Below are positions 25,058 to 35,871 of a DNA stretch of 52,551 nt, piece after piece. Each line of letters begins with the position of its first letter. Positions within the stretch are counted from its first letter, which is position 1. Origin of the DNA: Bacteroidales bacterium (GTDB taxonomy: Bacteria; Bacteroidota; Bacteroidia; Bacteroidales; WCHB1-69); assembly GCA_017615595.1 (NCBI GenBank), contig JAFZZT010000038.1, positions 1 to 52,551 on the forward strand. Direction: 5' to 3'. A model generated the notes under the pieces. It was not told the DNA's origin and did no database searches. It saw nothing but the letters and a program-made list of their open reading frames with translations. The translations under genes and the position numbers were made by a program.

Positions 25058-28000
25058 ATGAAAAAAATCTCTAGAATTGTCCTGCTCAGCATGCTGCTGA
25101 TATGGACAGCCGCTTTTTCACTGAATGCACAGGTCGAGAAGGAAGTAATCAATGATACTGTCGAGACCTACGTGTGCCAAAATGAATTCCCGTTTACTTT
25201 CTTTGGCGTGGATTATGATGAACCGGGAGAATACCAACAACTGGTGTATGATTCTCAACAGGACGACAGCGTCCTGGTCACGCTGTTTGTCAAATCCATC
25301 CCGATAACCGAGGATACGGTGGTGCTGAATGTGTGCCCCAATGGCATTCCGATCATGTTCGGCGGATTTGCTTTGCTGGACACTGGCGTCTATCATCTCG
25401 GATATGATGGCGCCAATGGCTGCGATAGCATAGTGCAGGTAACCGTCAGCTTGTTGCCTCAGTATGAGGTGTACGACACTACGACCGTCACCATCTGCTC
25501 CCACGAGCTGCCATACGTGTTTGACGAGGATCACCAATTTGACCAAGCCGGCACTTACCATGTCGTCCTGCCTACCGTGGACGGCTGCGACAGTGTCTAT
25601 CTCACCGTGGAGCTGATCGTCAATCAGACCTTGGTGGATACTTCCCGTTACGAGGTGTGTGGATGGAACTATCCTCTAGTGTTGGACAGCGTTCATCTGG
25701 CATCCGGAGATGTGATTTGGGAGATCGTGAATCCGGATTCCACCATGGTGGATTCCACGATGTTCGTCTTCGAGGAGCCTGGCTCTTATATTGTGACCAT
25801 GAGCGATACCTCCCTCTGTCCTGACTATCTGGTGTTTGAAATCAAGACTTTCGAGTTTAAAGACACCATCCGCATCGATGTTTGCGAATCGGACGTGCCT
25901 TACGATTTTGACGGTACCCCGTTGACGGTCGATACCGCCTTCGCCATCCCTGTTCCATATTGCGACACGGTCACGCAAGTCATCTTCCATGTCCATCCGG
26001 AATATGCAGAGGTGGCGTACGATACACTGGTGATTTGCCAGAATCAGATACCCTACGATGATCCTGTGACCCATCTCACCTATCTTTCCGCAGGCGTTGC
26101 CGAGTATTATACTCCTTCTATGTATGGTTGTGACAGTCTGACGACCTACCGGACTGTCATCTTGGTTGACAATCCTTATGATACGCTCACGCTCCTGGTG
26201 GGTGAGAGCTGGTATCCTTCCCTGTATGGTGACAAGGTCATTGAGGAGGAGGGCGAGTATGATGTGGCGGTGGCTGACACGGTCACTGGAGGTTGTGACA
26301 CACTTCGTCATCTCTTTTTAGTGACCATGCCGAGTGTGTATGACACAGTCGAGGCGGTCACCTGTTCCAACGAACCCTATATGTATCTGGATTCCGCTTT
26401 GACGGAGGAGGGCAGCTACGACTTCATCTTGCGCAATGCCGCCGGCGGCGACAGTGTGGTGACGGTGATGCTCTCTCTCTTGCCCGCCTATATCCAGGAC
26501 ACGCTCTTCTTCACCGCTCACGAGATCTATCTTCCGGTGGTTTATGATACCTTGGAGATGTATGAGACCGGCGACTATACCATGTATTATCAGACCGAGG
26601 ATGGTTGTGACAGCCTGCAACCCGTCCATCTGTACGTCATCCCGGCTGTGTATAATCCTGACACCTTGTTGCAAGAGATTTGCAGCAGCGAACTTCCGTA
26701 TGAGTATGCGGACAGCCTGTTGACAGAAGAAGGCCTCTATGCTTTCATCACGGAAGCCTCGGAGCCTGGCTATGATTCTGTCTTCTACTATCGTTTGGTG
26801 GTACACGAGAATCCTGTTCCCACTATCGGTGGCGAGCAGTATCTCTGTGCCGGCAATTCCCAGAACCTCACGGCACAGCCTGCCGACATGTCCTATCTCT
26901 GGAATACGGGCGAGACCTCTCAGATTATCTCTGTGATGGAGTCTGGCACATACGTGGTTACCGTCACGGACGAATATGCTTGTCAGGGCACGGAGGAGTT
27001 CACGGTGTCGCTGGTCGCTTTGCCGAACATCCAGCTTGCCGGGAACCAGGAGATCTGTGCCGGCCAAAGCGCCGTGTTGACGGTGTCGGGCGGTGCCACC
27101 TATGTTTGGGAAAACGGCAGTACTGCCGATACCATTGAAGTGTACCCCGCTGCCACCACCACCTATCATGTCACAGCCACCAATGAATACAACTGCTCTC
27201 GCGAAGGCTATCTCACCGTGGTTGTCAATGAACTGCCGCTCGTCTATATCAACGGTCAGGACACCATCTGTACTGGTGCCACGACCACTTTCGCAGCCGG
27301 CGGCACGGGCGTGAACTATGCATGGTCCAACGGATCTACGGAGACCTCCATCACCGTGAACACACAAGGGATGTACACGCTTACCGTCACGGACGTCAAT
27401 GGTTGCTCCAGCACATCCAGCCGTTATCTGGTGGTTTACAACAACCCGACCGTGCAGATTATCGGTAGAACCAGTTTCTGCGTTGGCTCCACCACGATGG
27501 TTACGGCCACAGGCGCCGCCTCTTACGAGTGGAGCTCTGGCGAGCTGACGCAGTCTATCACCACCTCGTACGCCGGCACCTATACGGTGACGGGCACGGA
27601 TGCTCACGGCTGTTCTTCCACGGCACAGGTGACGCTTGTATCAAGCCAGGTGACAGCCTCTATCGCCGGCAACCGATTCTTCTGCGAGAACGGCAGCACA
27701 ACCCTCACCGTTACCGGTAATGAAGTCTATACTTACCAATGGTATGACGGCAGTACCACAGAGAGTGTGACCATCAATGCTCCCGGCCTATATACGGTAA
27801 CTGTCACCAACTCCTTAGGATGTAGCAGCACCATTCAAGCGAATGTCACCCAATATGCGCTCCCGACACCGACCATCACAGGCTCCGTCTCTATCTGTCA
27901 AGGTAGTACCACCACCTTGCGTGCTAACGGCGGCGTGAGCTATCAGTGGGACGATGGTTCCACACAGGCTATCTTGACGGTCTCTACCGCAGGTACCTAC

Positions 28001-31000
28001 ATCGTGACGGCTACCGCCAATAATGGATGTAGCGCGGCGGTCTCTGCCACCGTGGTGGTGAATCCAACCCCGTCCCTGACGCTTTTGTCCAACGAACAGC
28101 TCTGCCAAGGACAATCGGTGTCTATCTATGCTGTCTCGGCTGCAGGTAACACATACAACTGGTCCACTGGTCAGAACACCTCTTTCATCACCGTGTCTCC
28201 GACCACCAACACCATGTACACCGTGTTGGTGACAGATGCCAATGGCTGTACCAACACGGCCAGCACCACCATCACGGTCTCTCCGTCTCCCTCAGTATTC
28301 ATCACGGGTCCCGCTTCTGTTTGCCAGGGCACTCCGGCCCAGTTGACCGCTGTGGGTGGCGCTACCTATCTGTGGAGCAACGGCAGCACTTCCAACACCA
28401 TTCAGGCTACCACGACAGGTACCTATCAGGTGACTGCCACGGATGCGAATGGCTGTACGGGCAATGCATCCTTCGCGGTGCAGGTCAGCCCGATCCCGAG
28501 CGCTACGATTGCGGGTGAGCTCCACATCTGCCAGGGTGGCAGCACTACGCTGACCGCTCCGTCAGGGTTCACCTACCTTTGGGATGACAACAGCACTTCC
28601 CAATCACGCACTGTCAATGCTTCCGGCACCTATTCGGTCACCGTTACCAATGCCGCTGGATGCTATGCCACGGGCTCCGCGGTCGTGACGGTCCATCAGA
28701 AACCCACCTTGAATTTCGGTGTCCAGCATACTATCTGCCAAGGACAGAGTTACACATACTCGCTGCCGCAGTCGGACTACATCAACTATGTGTGGTCCAA
28801 CGGCTCCACGGGTAACGAGATGACGGTCAACACCGCCGGCACATATTCTGTGACGGCTACCAACCAGTATGGTTGTTCTACTTCCGCCACCGACCAGCTG
28901 ACCGTGTTGCCCACGCCCAATGCGGCTATCAACGGCACCTTGACGATCTGCCAGGGCCAGACCACCATTCTCCGTGCGACAGGCGGTGTGACATACCTCT
29001 GGGATGATGCTTCTACCCAGTCCTATATCAACGTCACCTCTTCCGGCACATACTCTGTGACCGTCACCGGCAACAACGGATGTAGTGCCACGACCTCTGC
29101 CACGGTGATCGTGAATCATTCGCCTTCCTTGAGTCTGCTTACCAACGAGACGCTCTGCGCTGGCGATGCCGTCACCATCTATGCTATCTCCGCTTCCGGC
29201 AATACCTATAACTGGTCTTCCGGCCAGACCACTTCCGTCATCACGGTCTCTCCGACAATGAACACGATGTACACCGTCTTGGTGAGCGATCCCAACGGTT
29301 GTACGGCCACGGCCAGCACCACCATCATGGTGGCTCCGCAACCCAACATCCTGATTTCGGGTACCCATGCAGCTTGTTATGGCGATACGGTGACGCTTAC
29401 CGCCGTTGGCGCTACCAGTTATCTCTGGAACAATGGCGCTACCACCGCCGTCAACAAGGTGACCACCTCTGGCAACTACTCCGTGACGGCCACGGATGCT
29501 AACGGATGCCATGGCACCGCCTCCTTTAACGTGACGGTCAGTCCGATGCCGACCGCCAACATCACGGGTAACCTTAACATCTGCCAGGGCGGCAGCACCA
29601 CGTTGACAGCTCCTGCCGGATATACCTATCACTGGTCTGACAACAGTACGGATCAGACCTTGACGGTGAATACGTCAGGTACCTATTCGGTCACCGTGAG
29701 CAATGCCTCCGGTTGTACCGCCACAGGATCTGCCACCGTTGCGGTTCACGCCAAACCCACCCTCAACTTCGGTGTCCAGCATACGATCTGCGAGGGTCAG
29801 ACCTATACCTATTCCCTGCCTAATGCTTCCAACCTCACCTATGTCTGGTCCAATGGCGCCACAGGCCACGAGCTGACCGTTAACACTGCCGGCACCTATT
29901 CGGTGACTGTCACCAATGAGTTCGGATGCTCCACCTCAGCGACAGACCAGATGACCGTTTTGCCGGCGCCCACCGCTGCCATAGATGGCACGCTTACCAT
30001 CTGTCAGGGACAGACCACCAACCTCCGCGCTACGGGTGGTGTGACCTATCTCTGGGATGATGCCACCACGCAGTCCTATCACAATGTGACCACCTCGGGC
30101 ACCTACACCGTCACGGTGACAGCCAACAATGGCTGTACGGCCTCAGCTTCCGCCACGGTGATCGTGAATCCGACACCTTCATTGAGTGTTCTTGCCAATG
30201 AGGTGCTCTGTATGGGCGATGCGGTGACGTTATATGCCATCTCCTCCTCCGGCAACACATACAACTGGTCAACGGGACAAACGACCTCCATCATCACGGT
30301 GTCTCCGACTGTGAACACCATGTACACGGTGCTGGTCACGGATCCCAATGGCTGTACGGCCACGGCCAGCACGAACATCAGTGTGGTGCAGCTGCCTACC
30401 GTGCAGATCTCCGGCGCGAATGTCGCTTGCCAGGGTGATACGGTGGCGTTGATGGCTCACGGTGCCACCTCCTATCTGTGGAACAATGGCGTGGTTGGAA
30501 ACGTGAATGCGGTGACAACTACCGGCACCTATTCCGTGACGGCTACCGATGCCAACGGATGTCATGGCACCGCTTCCGCGGCTGTCCAGATCAGCCCGAT
30601 CCCCACGGCGGCAATTATGGGCAATCTGGATATCTGCCAAGGTCAGAGCACCACGTTGACAGCCCCCGCGGGATATTCCTATCAATGGTCCAACAATAGC
30701 ACAGCCCAATCTATCCAGGTCAGCGCCCCCGGCATCTACAAGGTGACGGTCAGCAACGCCTCGGGCTGTAGCTCCACGGATTCTGTAGAGGTGGTTGTCC
30801 ATGAGCTGCCGACACTCTCGTTCGGCATGCAACACGACATCTGCGCGGGACAAAGCTATACCTACACGCTTCCGCAACTGGCCAATATCACCTATACCTG
30901 GTCCAATGGCTCTTCCGGTTCTCAGATCACCGTTGACTCTGCCGGCACCTACACGGTGACGGCCACCAATGAGCATGGTTGCTCCACTTCTGCCAGCGAC

Positions 31001-32971
31001 CAGCTGGTGGTCCATCCGCTGCCTACTCCGAACATTACGGGTAGCACTTCCATCTGTCGTGGCGAGGCGGCTATCCTGAGCGCCACCGGCGGCACGTCCT
31101 ATCAGTGGTCCAACGGTTCCACAACGCAAGACATAGCCATGTACCCGACCACCACCTCTACCTACGCGGTCACGGCCACTTCGGTGTTCGGTTGTAGTGC
31201 CTCCACCTCTGTGACGGTAACCGTCAAGGTGCTCCCGTCTATCAACTTCTCGGGCAACACCTCCTACTGTGAAGGCAGCAGTACGACCATCTCCGTGACG
31301 GGTGGCAACAACTACATGTGGTCCACCGGTTCCACCAACAGCTCGATTACGGTTTCTACGCCCGGCACCTACTTTGTGACGGCCACCAACTCATTGGGCT
31401 GTTCGCGTGCCGATTCCGTGCATGTGACCCAGTTGGCATTGCCCACCATCACCCTGCAGGGTAACAACAATATCTGTGCTGGCGAGACGTCCACTTTGAC
31501 CGCCACCGGCGCCGCTCAATATGTGTGGAACACCCAGGATGTGGGCTCTGTGATCTCTGTGATGCCGCAGACCACTACCGTTTATACCGTGACGGCCACC
31601 AATGCGCAGGGATGCTCCACAACCGCATCCAGAACGGTGACGGTCAACCAGCTGCCCAATGTCCAGATTGCTGGTGCTCTGACAATCTGCCAGGGTGAGA
31701 CCACCACCTTGACCGCTTCCGGCGGATTCTCCTATATGTGGTCCACCGGCTCTAACATGACCAGCATCCAAGCGTCTGAAAACGGCAACTATACGGTTAT
31801 CGCTACGGCCGTCAACGGTTGCCAAGCCTCTCAGACTGTCACTTTGACGGTGAATCCTGTGCCGATCATGTCTATCCAGGGCAACCCGACCCTTTGTGCC
31901 AACGAGAGCCAGACGCTGACAGCTTCTGGAGCCGTAGCCTATGTGTGGAATGAAGGAACAACCACCGATCATCTTACCATCAACACCAGTGGTGTCTATT
32001 CGGTTACGGGTACCAATGGGTATGGCTGTTCTTCCAACACCAGCCTGAATGTGGCTTCCCTGGCAGTGCCTTATATTACTATTGTAGGCGAGGATGACTA
32101 TTGCGAAGGCTCCTTTACCACCCTGTATGCCTCCACCAATGCTACGCAGTATTCCTGGAGCTCGGGCGAGACGACTCAGTCTATCATCGTCAACGGCACG
32201 ACAAGTGATTTGTATGCTCTGACGGTGACGGCCGACAACGGCTGCCAGAATACGGCAGAGGTGCAGGTGTATGTTCATGAAACATACCACGAGAATGTCT
32301 CGGGCGAGATCTGCCAAGGACAGCCCTACACCGATCATGGATTCAACCTCCCGGTGCAGTCGGTGGCCGGTACCTTCGTCCATACACTGCATTTGCAGAG
32401 CCAGTTCGGCTGTGACAGCGTGATCACTCTGCTGTTGACGGTGAAACCGCTGCCTGCCATCGTGGGTGAGATCTCCGGTAATCCCTATATCACCACATTT
32501 GGCTCCTACATGTACTCCGTCACGGCTAACGATGTGACTCGCTACGAGTGGTTCAACACCCACCCGCAATGGGTGCTCACCGACAACAACGTCAGCTCGG
32601 CCTTCCTGCAAATCAATGCCAGTGGTACGGGCACGTTGACAGCTCGCGCCATCAACAACTGCGGTTTCGTGGAGAAATCCATCGTCATCACCTGCGGCGT
32701 GAGCGTGGAGGAGTATGAGAATGATTCCCATATCCTGATTTACCCGAATCCGGTGCAAGATGTGCTGACCGTCCATACTGCTGACGCTGCTTCCACTGTG
32801 GCATACGTCACTCTCGTGGATAACCTTGGCCGCACCTTGCAGACCCTGGCCACCGATGGCAGCGATGTGAACATCTCATGTAGCTCCTATGCGGCAGGCA
32901 TCTATTATGTGCGCTGTCTGGACAGCAACCACAACACCGTGGATGTCCGTAAGATCATCATCAAGAAATAA
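25058..32971 (+). CDS. Giant repetitive surface protein with T9SS sorting domain
   Basis: 2637 residues. Signal peptide 1-25. Residues about 30-585 hold ten modules of about 55-70 residues, most starting with a Cys in a 'C..ELPY'-like motif and ending '.GCDS...'. Residues about 587-2406 hold 26 Ig-like modules of about 70 residues with the pattern ICQG..T.L.A.GG..Y.W.NGST, then GTY.VT.T...GCS. Each has one Trp and two Cys, which could form a disulfide. Another first-type module is at about 2407-2470. The end (from about 2560, 'IYPNPVQDVL') is a type A T9SS C-terminal domain. It is probably a stalk-like adhesin anchored outside the outer membrane. Fifteen modules form an exact 351-residue higher-order repeat. 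The ligand is unknown. Confidence 0.88.
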   Translation: MKKISRIVLLSMLLIWTAAFSLNAQVEKEVINDTVETYVCQNEFPFTFFGVDYDEPGEYQQLVYDSQQDDSVLVTLFVKSIPITEDTVVLNVCPNGIPIMFGGFALLDTGVYHLGYDGANGCDSIVQVTVSLLPQYEVYDTTTVTICSHELPYVFDEDHQFDQAGTYHVVLPTVDGCDSVYLTVELIVNQTLVDTSRYEVCGWNYPLVLDSVHLASGDVIWEIVNPDSTMVDSTMFVFEEPGSYIVTMSDTSLCPDYLVFEIKTFEFKDTIRIDVCESDVPYDFDGTPLTVDTAFAIPVPYCDTVTQVIFHVHPEYAEVAYDTLVICQNQIPYDDPVTHLTYLSAGVAEYYTPSMYGCDSLTTYRTVILVDNPYDTLTLLVGESWYPSLYGDKVIEEEGEYDVAVADTVTGGCDTLRHLFLVTMPSVYDTVEAVTCSNEPYMYLDSALTEEGSYDFILRNAAGGDSVVTVMLSLLPAYIQDTLFFTAHEIYLPVVYDTLEMYETGDYTMYYQTEDGCDSLQPVHLYVIPAVYNPDTLLQEICSSELPYEYADSLLTEEGLYAFITEASEPGYDSVFYYRLVVHENPVPTIGGEQYLCAGNSQNLTAQPADMSYLWNTGETSQIISVMESGTYVVTVTDEYACQGTEEFTVSLVALPNIQLAGNQEICAGQSAVLTVSGGATYVWENGSTADTIEVYPAATTTYHVTATNEYNCSREGYLTVVVNELPLVYINGQDTICTGATTTFAAGGTGVNYAWSNGSTETSITVNTQGMYTLTVTDVNGCSSTSSRYLVVYNNPTVQIIGRTSFCVGSTTMVTATGAASYEWSSGELTQSITTSYAGTYTVTGTDAHGCSSTAQVTLVSSQVTASIAGNRFFCENGSTTLTVTGNEVYTYQWYDGSTTESVTINAPGLYTVTVTNSLGCSSTIQANVTQYALPTPTITGSVSICQGSTTTLRANGGVSYQWDDGSTQAILTVSTAGTYIVTATANNGCSAAVSATVVVNPTPSLTLLSNEQLCQGQSVSIYAVSAAGNTYNWSTGQNTSFITVSPTTNTMYTVLVTDANGCTNTASTTITVSPSPSVFITGPASVCQGTPAQLTAVGGATYLWSNGSTSNTIQATTTGTYQVTATDANGCTGNASFAVQVSPIPSATIAGELHICQGGSTTLTAPSGFTYLWDDNSTSQSRTVNASGTYSVTVTNAAGCYATGSAVVTVHQKPTLNFGVQHTICQGQSYTYSLPQSDYINYVWSNGSTGNEMTVNTAGTYSVTATNQYGCSTSATDQLTVLPTPNAAINGTLTICQGQTTILRATGGVTYLWDDASTQSYINVTSSGTYSVTVTGNNGCSATTSATVIVNHSPSLSLLTNETLCAGDAVTIYAISASGNTYNWSSGQTTSVITVSPTMNTMYTVLVSDPNGCTATASTTIMVAPQPNILISGTHAACYGDTVTLTAVGATSYLWNNGATTAVNKVTTSGNYSVTATDANGCHGTASFNVTVSPMPTANITGNLNICQGGSTTLTAPAGYTYHWSDNSTDQTLTVNTSGTYSVTVSNASGCTATGSATVAVHAKPTLNFGVQHTICEGQTYTYSLPNASNLTYVWSNGATGHELTVNTAGTYSVTVTNEFGCSTSATDQMTVLPAPTAAIDGTLTICQGQTTNLRATGGVTYLWDDATTQSYHNVTTSGTYTVTVTANNGCTASASATVIVNPTPSLSVLANEVLCMGDAVTLYAISSSGNTYNWSTGQTTSIITVSPTVNTMYTVLVTDPNGCTATASTNISVVQLPTVQISGANVACQGDTVALMAHGATSYLWNNGVVGNVNAVTTTGTYSVTATDANGCHGTASAAVQISPIPTAAIMGNLDICQGQSTTLTAPAGYSYQWSNNSTAQSIQVSAPGIYKVTVSNASGCSSTDSVEVVVHELPTLSFGMQHDICAGQSYTYTLPQLANITYTWSNGSSGSQITVDSAGTYTVTATNEHGCSTSASDQLVVHPLPTPNITGSTSICRGEAAILSATGGTSYQWSNGSTTQDIAMYPTTTSTYAVTATSVFGCSASTSVTVTVKVLPSINFSGNTSYCEGSSTTISVTGGNNYMWSTGSTNSSITVSTPGTYFVTATNSLGCSRADSVHVTQLALPTITLQGNNNICAGETSTLTATGAAQYVWNTQDVGSVISVMPQTTTVYTVTATNAQGCSTTASRTVTVNQLPNVQIAGALTICQGETTTLTASGGFSYMWSTGSNMTSIQASENGNYTVIATAVNGCQASQTVTLTVNPVPIMSIQGNPTLCANESQTLTASGAVAYVWNEGTTTDHLTINTSGVYSVTGTNGYGCSSNTSLNVASLAVPYITIVGEDDYCEGSFTTLYASTNATQYSWSSGETTQSIIVNGTTSDLYALTVTADNGCQNTAEVQVYVHETYHENVSGEICQGQPYTDHGFNLPVQSVAGTFVHTLHLQSQFGCDSVITLLLTVKPLPAIVGEISGNPYITTFGSYMYSVTANDVTRYEWFNTHPQWVLTDNNVSSAFLQINASGTGTLTARAINNCGFVEKSIVITCGVSVEEYENDSHILIYPNPVQDVLTVHTADAASTVAYVTLVDNLGRTLQTLATDGSDVNISCSSYAAGIYYVRCLDSNHNTVDVRKIIIKK
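27870..31080 (+). repeat. Higher-order tandem repeat, period exactly 1053 bp
   Basis: The module-opening cysteine codon of one module type lies at 27896, 28949, 30002 and 31055, each 1053 bases apart. An independent landmark, the TTC codon in the 'NFG' or 'SFG' motif, lies at 28715, 29768 and 30821, again 1053 apart. Five distinct Ig-like modules (351 residues) are therefore repeated three times in the same order with no length drift. Confidence 0.9.
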
Positions 32972-33012
32972 CCTTTAAAAGAAAATCGACTAATCAAAAC
33001 TAATTACTTCCA

Positions 33013-35850
33013 ATGGAATATAATTTTCAGGAAATTGAAGCTAAATGGCAAAAAAAATGGAGAGATTCGAAAGTCTATAAGACGGAGATAGATCTTCAGA
33101 AACCTAAATACTATGTCTTGGACATGTTCCCGTACCCGTCCGGTGCGGGACTGCATGTGGGCCATCCGCTGGGCTACATTGCGTCCGACATCTACACGCG
33201 CTACAAACGCCAGAAGGGCTTCAACGTGCTGCATCCGATGGGTTACGATGCTTTCGGTCTTCCTGCGGAGCAGTATGCCATCCAGACGGGCCAGCAGCCT
33301 GCGATAACCACCGAGCAGAATGTGAAACGCTATCGTGAGCAACTCGACAAGATTGGTTTCGCCTTCGACTGGGACCGTGAGTTCCGCACCTGCGACCCCG
33401 ACTACTATAAGTGGACGCAGTGGACCTTCCTCCAGATTTTCAACTCCTATTATTGCAACAAGTGTGGCAAGGCGCGTCCTATCGCTGAGCTGATCGATGC
33501 CTTCAGCAAGAATGGCACCGAGGGGCTGGATGTGGCGCAGACCAATCCGATGACCTTTACGGCAGAGGAGTGGAAGGCTGCCTCTGAAAAGGAACAACAG
33601 GAGATATTGATGAACTACCGTCTAGCCTATCTGGCCGACACATGGGTCAACTGGTGCCCGAAGTTGGGTACGGTGTTGGCCAATGACGAGGTCGTCAACG
33701 GACTCTCTGTGCGCGGTGGCTTCCCCGTGGAACGCAAGCTGATGAAACAGTGGATCCTGCGCGTCTCAGCCTACGCCGAGCGACTTTTGGAAGGACTGGA
33801 GAGGGTAGAGTGGACTGACTCCCTGAAGGAGATTCAGCGCAACTGGATCGGACGCAGCGAGGGTGCTGCTGTCTGGTTCCCGTTGGCACAACAGGGCCAG
33901 TACGACTGGAAACGGATCTATATGGGCGGCAACTATGATGGCCTCCAATGCGAACCCTCTTTTGAGATCTTCACCACCCGTCCCGACACCATCTTCGGTG
34001 TGACCTTCATGGTGCTCTGTCCCGAGCATGAGATGATCGAGCACATCACCACGCCGGAACAGAAGGCGGAGGTGGAAGCCTACGTCACCTGGGCCAAGAA
34101 CCGCTCCGAGCGCGAACGTCAGGCGGAGGTCAAGAAGGTGAGCGGCGTCTTCACGGGTGCATACGCCGTCAACCCCATCACTGAGGAGCGCATCCCGATA
34201 TGGGTCAGCGACTATGTGCTGTCCGACTACGGCACAGGCGCCATCATGGCCGTGCCCGCCCACGACAGCCGCGACTTTGCCTTCGCACGTCACTTCAACC
34301 TGCCCATCCGTCAGGTGGTCGCCCCCGAGCCGGACGCGCTGAGCAACCCCGACAACTGGACGGAGAGCATGGATGCCAAGACGGGCTATTGCGTCAATTC
34401 CGGATTCATCACGGGCATGACCGTCAAGGAAGGCGGCAAGGCTGTGATTGAGAAGGTGAAGGATATGGGCATCGGCTACGGCACCGTCAACTACCGTCTG
34501 CGCGACGCCATCTTCAGCCGTCAGCGCTACTGGGGTGAGCCGTTCCCCATCTACTACAAGGATGGCATGCCTTATCCTGTTCCGGAGTCTGAACTGCCGC
34601 TCCAACTGCCTTTCGTGGATGAGTTCAAGCCCACCGAGACGGGCGAACCGCCATTGGCCCGGGCCAAGGATTGGACCTACCAAGGATATCCGCTGGAGTA
34701 TAACACGATGCCCGGTTTCGCCGGCTCTTCCGGTTATTATCTCCGCTATATGGATCCCCATAACGACGAACGCTATTTCTCCAAAGAGGCCAACGACTAT
34801 TGGCAGAATGTGGACCTCTATGTCGGCGGCGCCGAGCACGGCACCGGCCACCTCATTTACGCCCGCTTCTGGAACAAGTTCCTCTTCGATATCGGCATGT
34901 GCTGCAAGGACGAACCTTTCCAGAAACTGATCAACCAGGGTATGATTCAGGGCCGTTCCAACTTCGTGTATCGCGTGGTGGGCACCAACCAATACGTCTC
35001 CCTCGGACTGAAAGACCAGTACGAGACGACTCCTATCCATGTGGATGTCAATATCGTCCATAATGATGTTCTGGATCTGGAAGCCTTCAAACAGTGGATG
35101 CCGGAGTTCGCCGATGCCGAGTTCGTCCTCGAAGATGGCAAGTATATCTGCGGCTGGGAGGTGGAGAAGATGTCCAAATCCAAATACAATGTCCAGAATC
35201 CCGATGATCTGGTGGATCGCTACGGCGCGGACACCTTGCGTATGTACGAGATGTTCCTCGGCCCTGTGGAGATGTCCAAGCCGTGGGATACCAACGGCAT
35301 CGAGGGCGTCTTCCGCTTCATCAAGAAGTTCTGGCGCCTCTACCACAACGCGGAGGGCGTCTGGATGGTCAATGATGACGAGCCGACCCGCGCGGAGTTC
35401 AAGATTCTCCATAAAACGATCAAGAAGATTGAGGAAGACAACGAGAAGTTCTCCTTCAATACGGCCGTGAGCGCCTTTATGATCTGTGTGAACGAACTGG
35501 CAGACGCCAAGTGCAGCAAACGTCAGATCCTGGAGCCGCTTTGTGTGCTCATCTCCGCGTATGCACCCCATCTGGCCGAAGAGCTCTGGTCGCTGCTGGG
35601 CCATACGGATTCCGTGGTGAACGCCTCATTCCCCGTCTTCGATGAGTCCTACATGCAGGAGAGCGAGTTTACCTATCCCGTCTCCTTCAACGGCAAGATG
35701 CGCTTGAAGATGACATTCCCTGTGACATATACGCTGAATGAGATCGAGCCCATACTCTTGGCGGACGCTGGCGTGCAAAAGTGGCTCGATGGCAAAACAC
35801 CGAAAAAAATAATCGTCGTTCCGAAGCGTATTATTAATATCGTCTTGTAA
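33013..35850 (+). CDS. leuS: Leucine--tRNA ligase
   Basis: 945 residues. It charges tRNA-Leu. The HIGH motif is 'HVGHPLGY' (48-55) after 'FPYPSGAGL', and KMSKS is present exactly in '[13 protein letters not shown]' near residue 720. The editing domain sits between them ('[20 protein letters not shown]' and, later, '[15 protein letters not shown]'), with the Asp of 'VPAHDSRD' being the usual editing residue. A zinc-binding-like '[11 protein letters not shown]' segment occurs near residue 150. The length exceeds the roughly 860 residues of E. coli LeuRS, as in other Bacteroidota. It starts 41 bases after the adhesin stop. Confidence 0.97.
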   Translation: MEYNFQEIEAKWQKKWRDSKVYKTEIDLQKPKYYVLDMFPYPSGAGLHVGHPLGYIASDIYTRYKRQKGFNVLHPMGYDAFGLPAEQYAIQTGQQPAITTEQNVKRYREQLDKIGFAFDWDREFRTCDPDYYKWTQWTFLQIFNSYYCNKCGKARPIAELIDAFSKNGTEGLDVAQTNPMTFTAEEWKAASEKEQQEILMNYRLAYLADTWVNWCPKLGTVLANDEVVNGLSVRGGFPVERKLMKQWILRVSAYAERLLEGLERVEWTDSLKEIQRNWIGRSEGAAVWFPLAQQGQYDWKRIYMGGNYDGLQCEPSFEIFTTRPDTIFGVTFMVLCPEHEMIEHITTPEQKAEVEAYVTWAKNRSERERQAEVKKVSGVFTGAYAVNPITEERIPIWVSDYVLSDYGTGAIMAVPAHDSRDFAFARHFNLPIRQVVAPEPDALSNPDNWTESMDAKTGYCVNSGFITGMTVKEGGKAVIEKVKDMGIGYGTVNYRLRDAIFSRQRYWGEPFPIYYKDGMPYPVPESELPLQLPFVDEFKPTETGEPPLARAKDWTYQGYPLEYNTMPGFAGSSGYYLRYMDPHNDERYFSKEANDYWQNVDLYVGGAEHGTGHLIYARFWNKFLFDIGMCCKDEPFQKLINQGMIQGRSNFVYRVVGTNQYVSLGLKDQYETTPIHVDVNIVHNDVLDLEAFKQWMPEFADAEFVLEDGKYICGWEVEKMSKSKYNVQNPDDLVDRYGADTLRMYEMFLGPVEMSKPWDTNGIEGVFRFIKKFWRLYHNAEGVWMVNDDEPTRAEFKILHKTIKKIEEDNEKFSFNTAVSAFMICVNELADAKCSKRQILEPLCVLISAYAPHLAEELWSLLGHTDSVVNASFPVFDESYMQESEFTYPVSFNGKMRLKMTFPVTYTLNEIEPILLADAGVQKWLDGKTPKKIIVVPKRIINIVL

Positions 35851-35871
35851 AAGCAGGCAGAGATCCAGACT

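Noticed and set aside
27870-31080. Possible assembly duplication rather than a real repeat
   Set aside because: The 1053-bp units differ at many bases and amino acids, so they are not a copied contig segment; collapse of further near-identical units cannot be excluded.
26318-32776. Several long antisense open frames opposite the giant repeat protein
   Set aside because: They mirror the repeat structure of the sense gene and are rich in Arg, Gly and His with no signal peptide or motif.
33766-35604. Open frame of about 610 codons opposite leuS
   Set aside because: It lies wholly inside leuS on the other strand, has no family pattern, and its composition is that of an antisense shadow.
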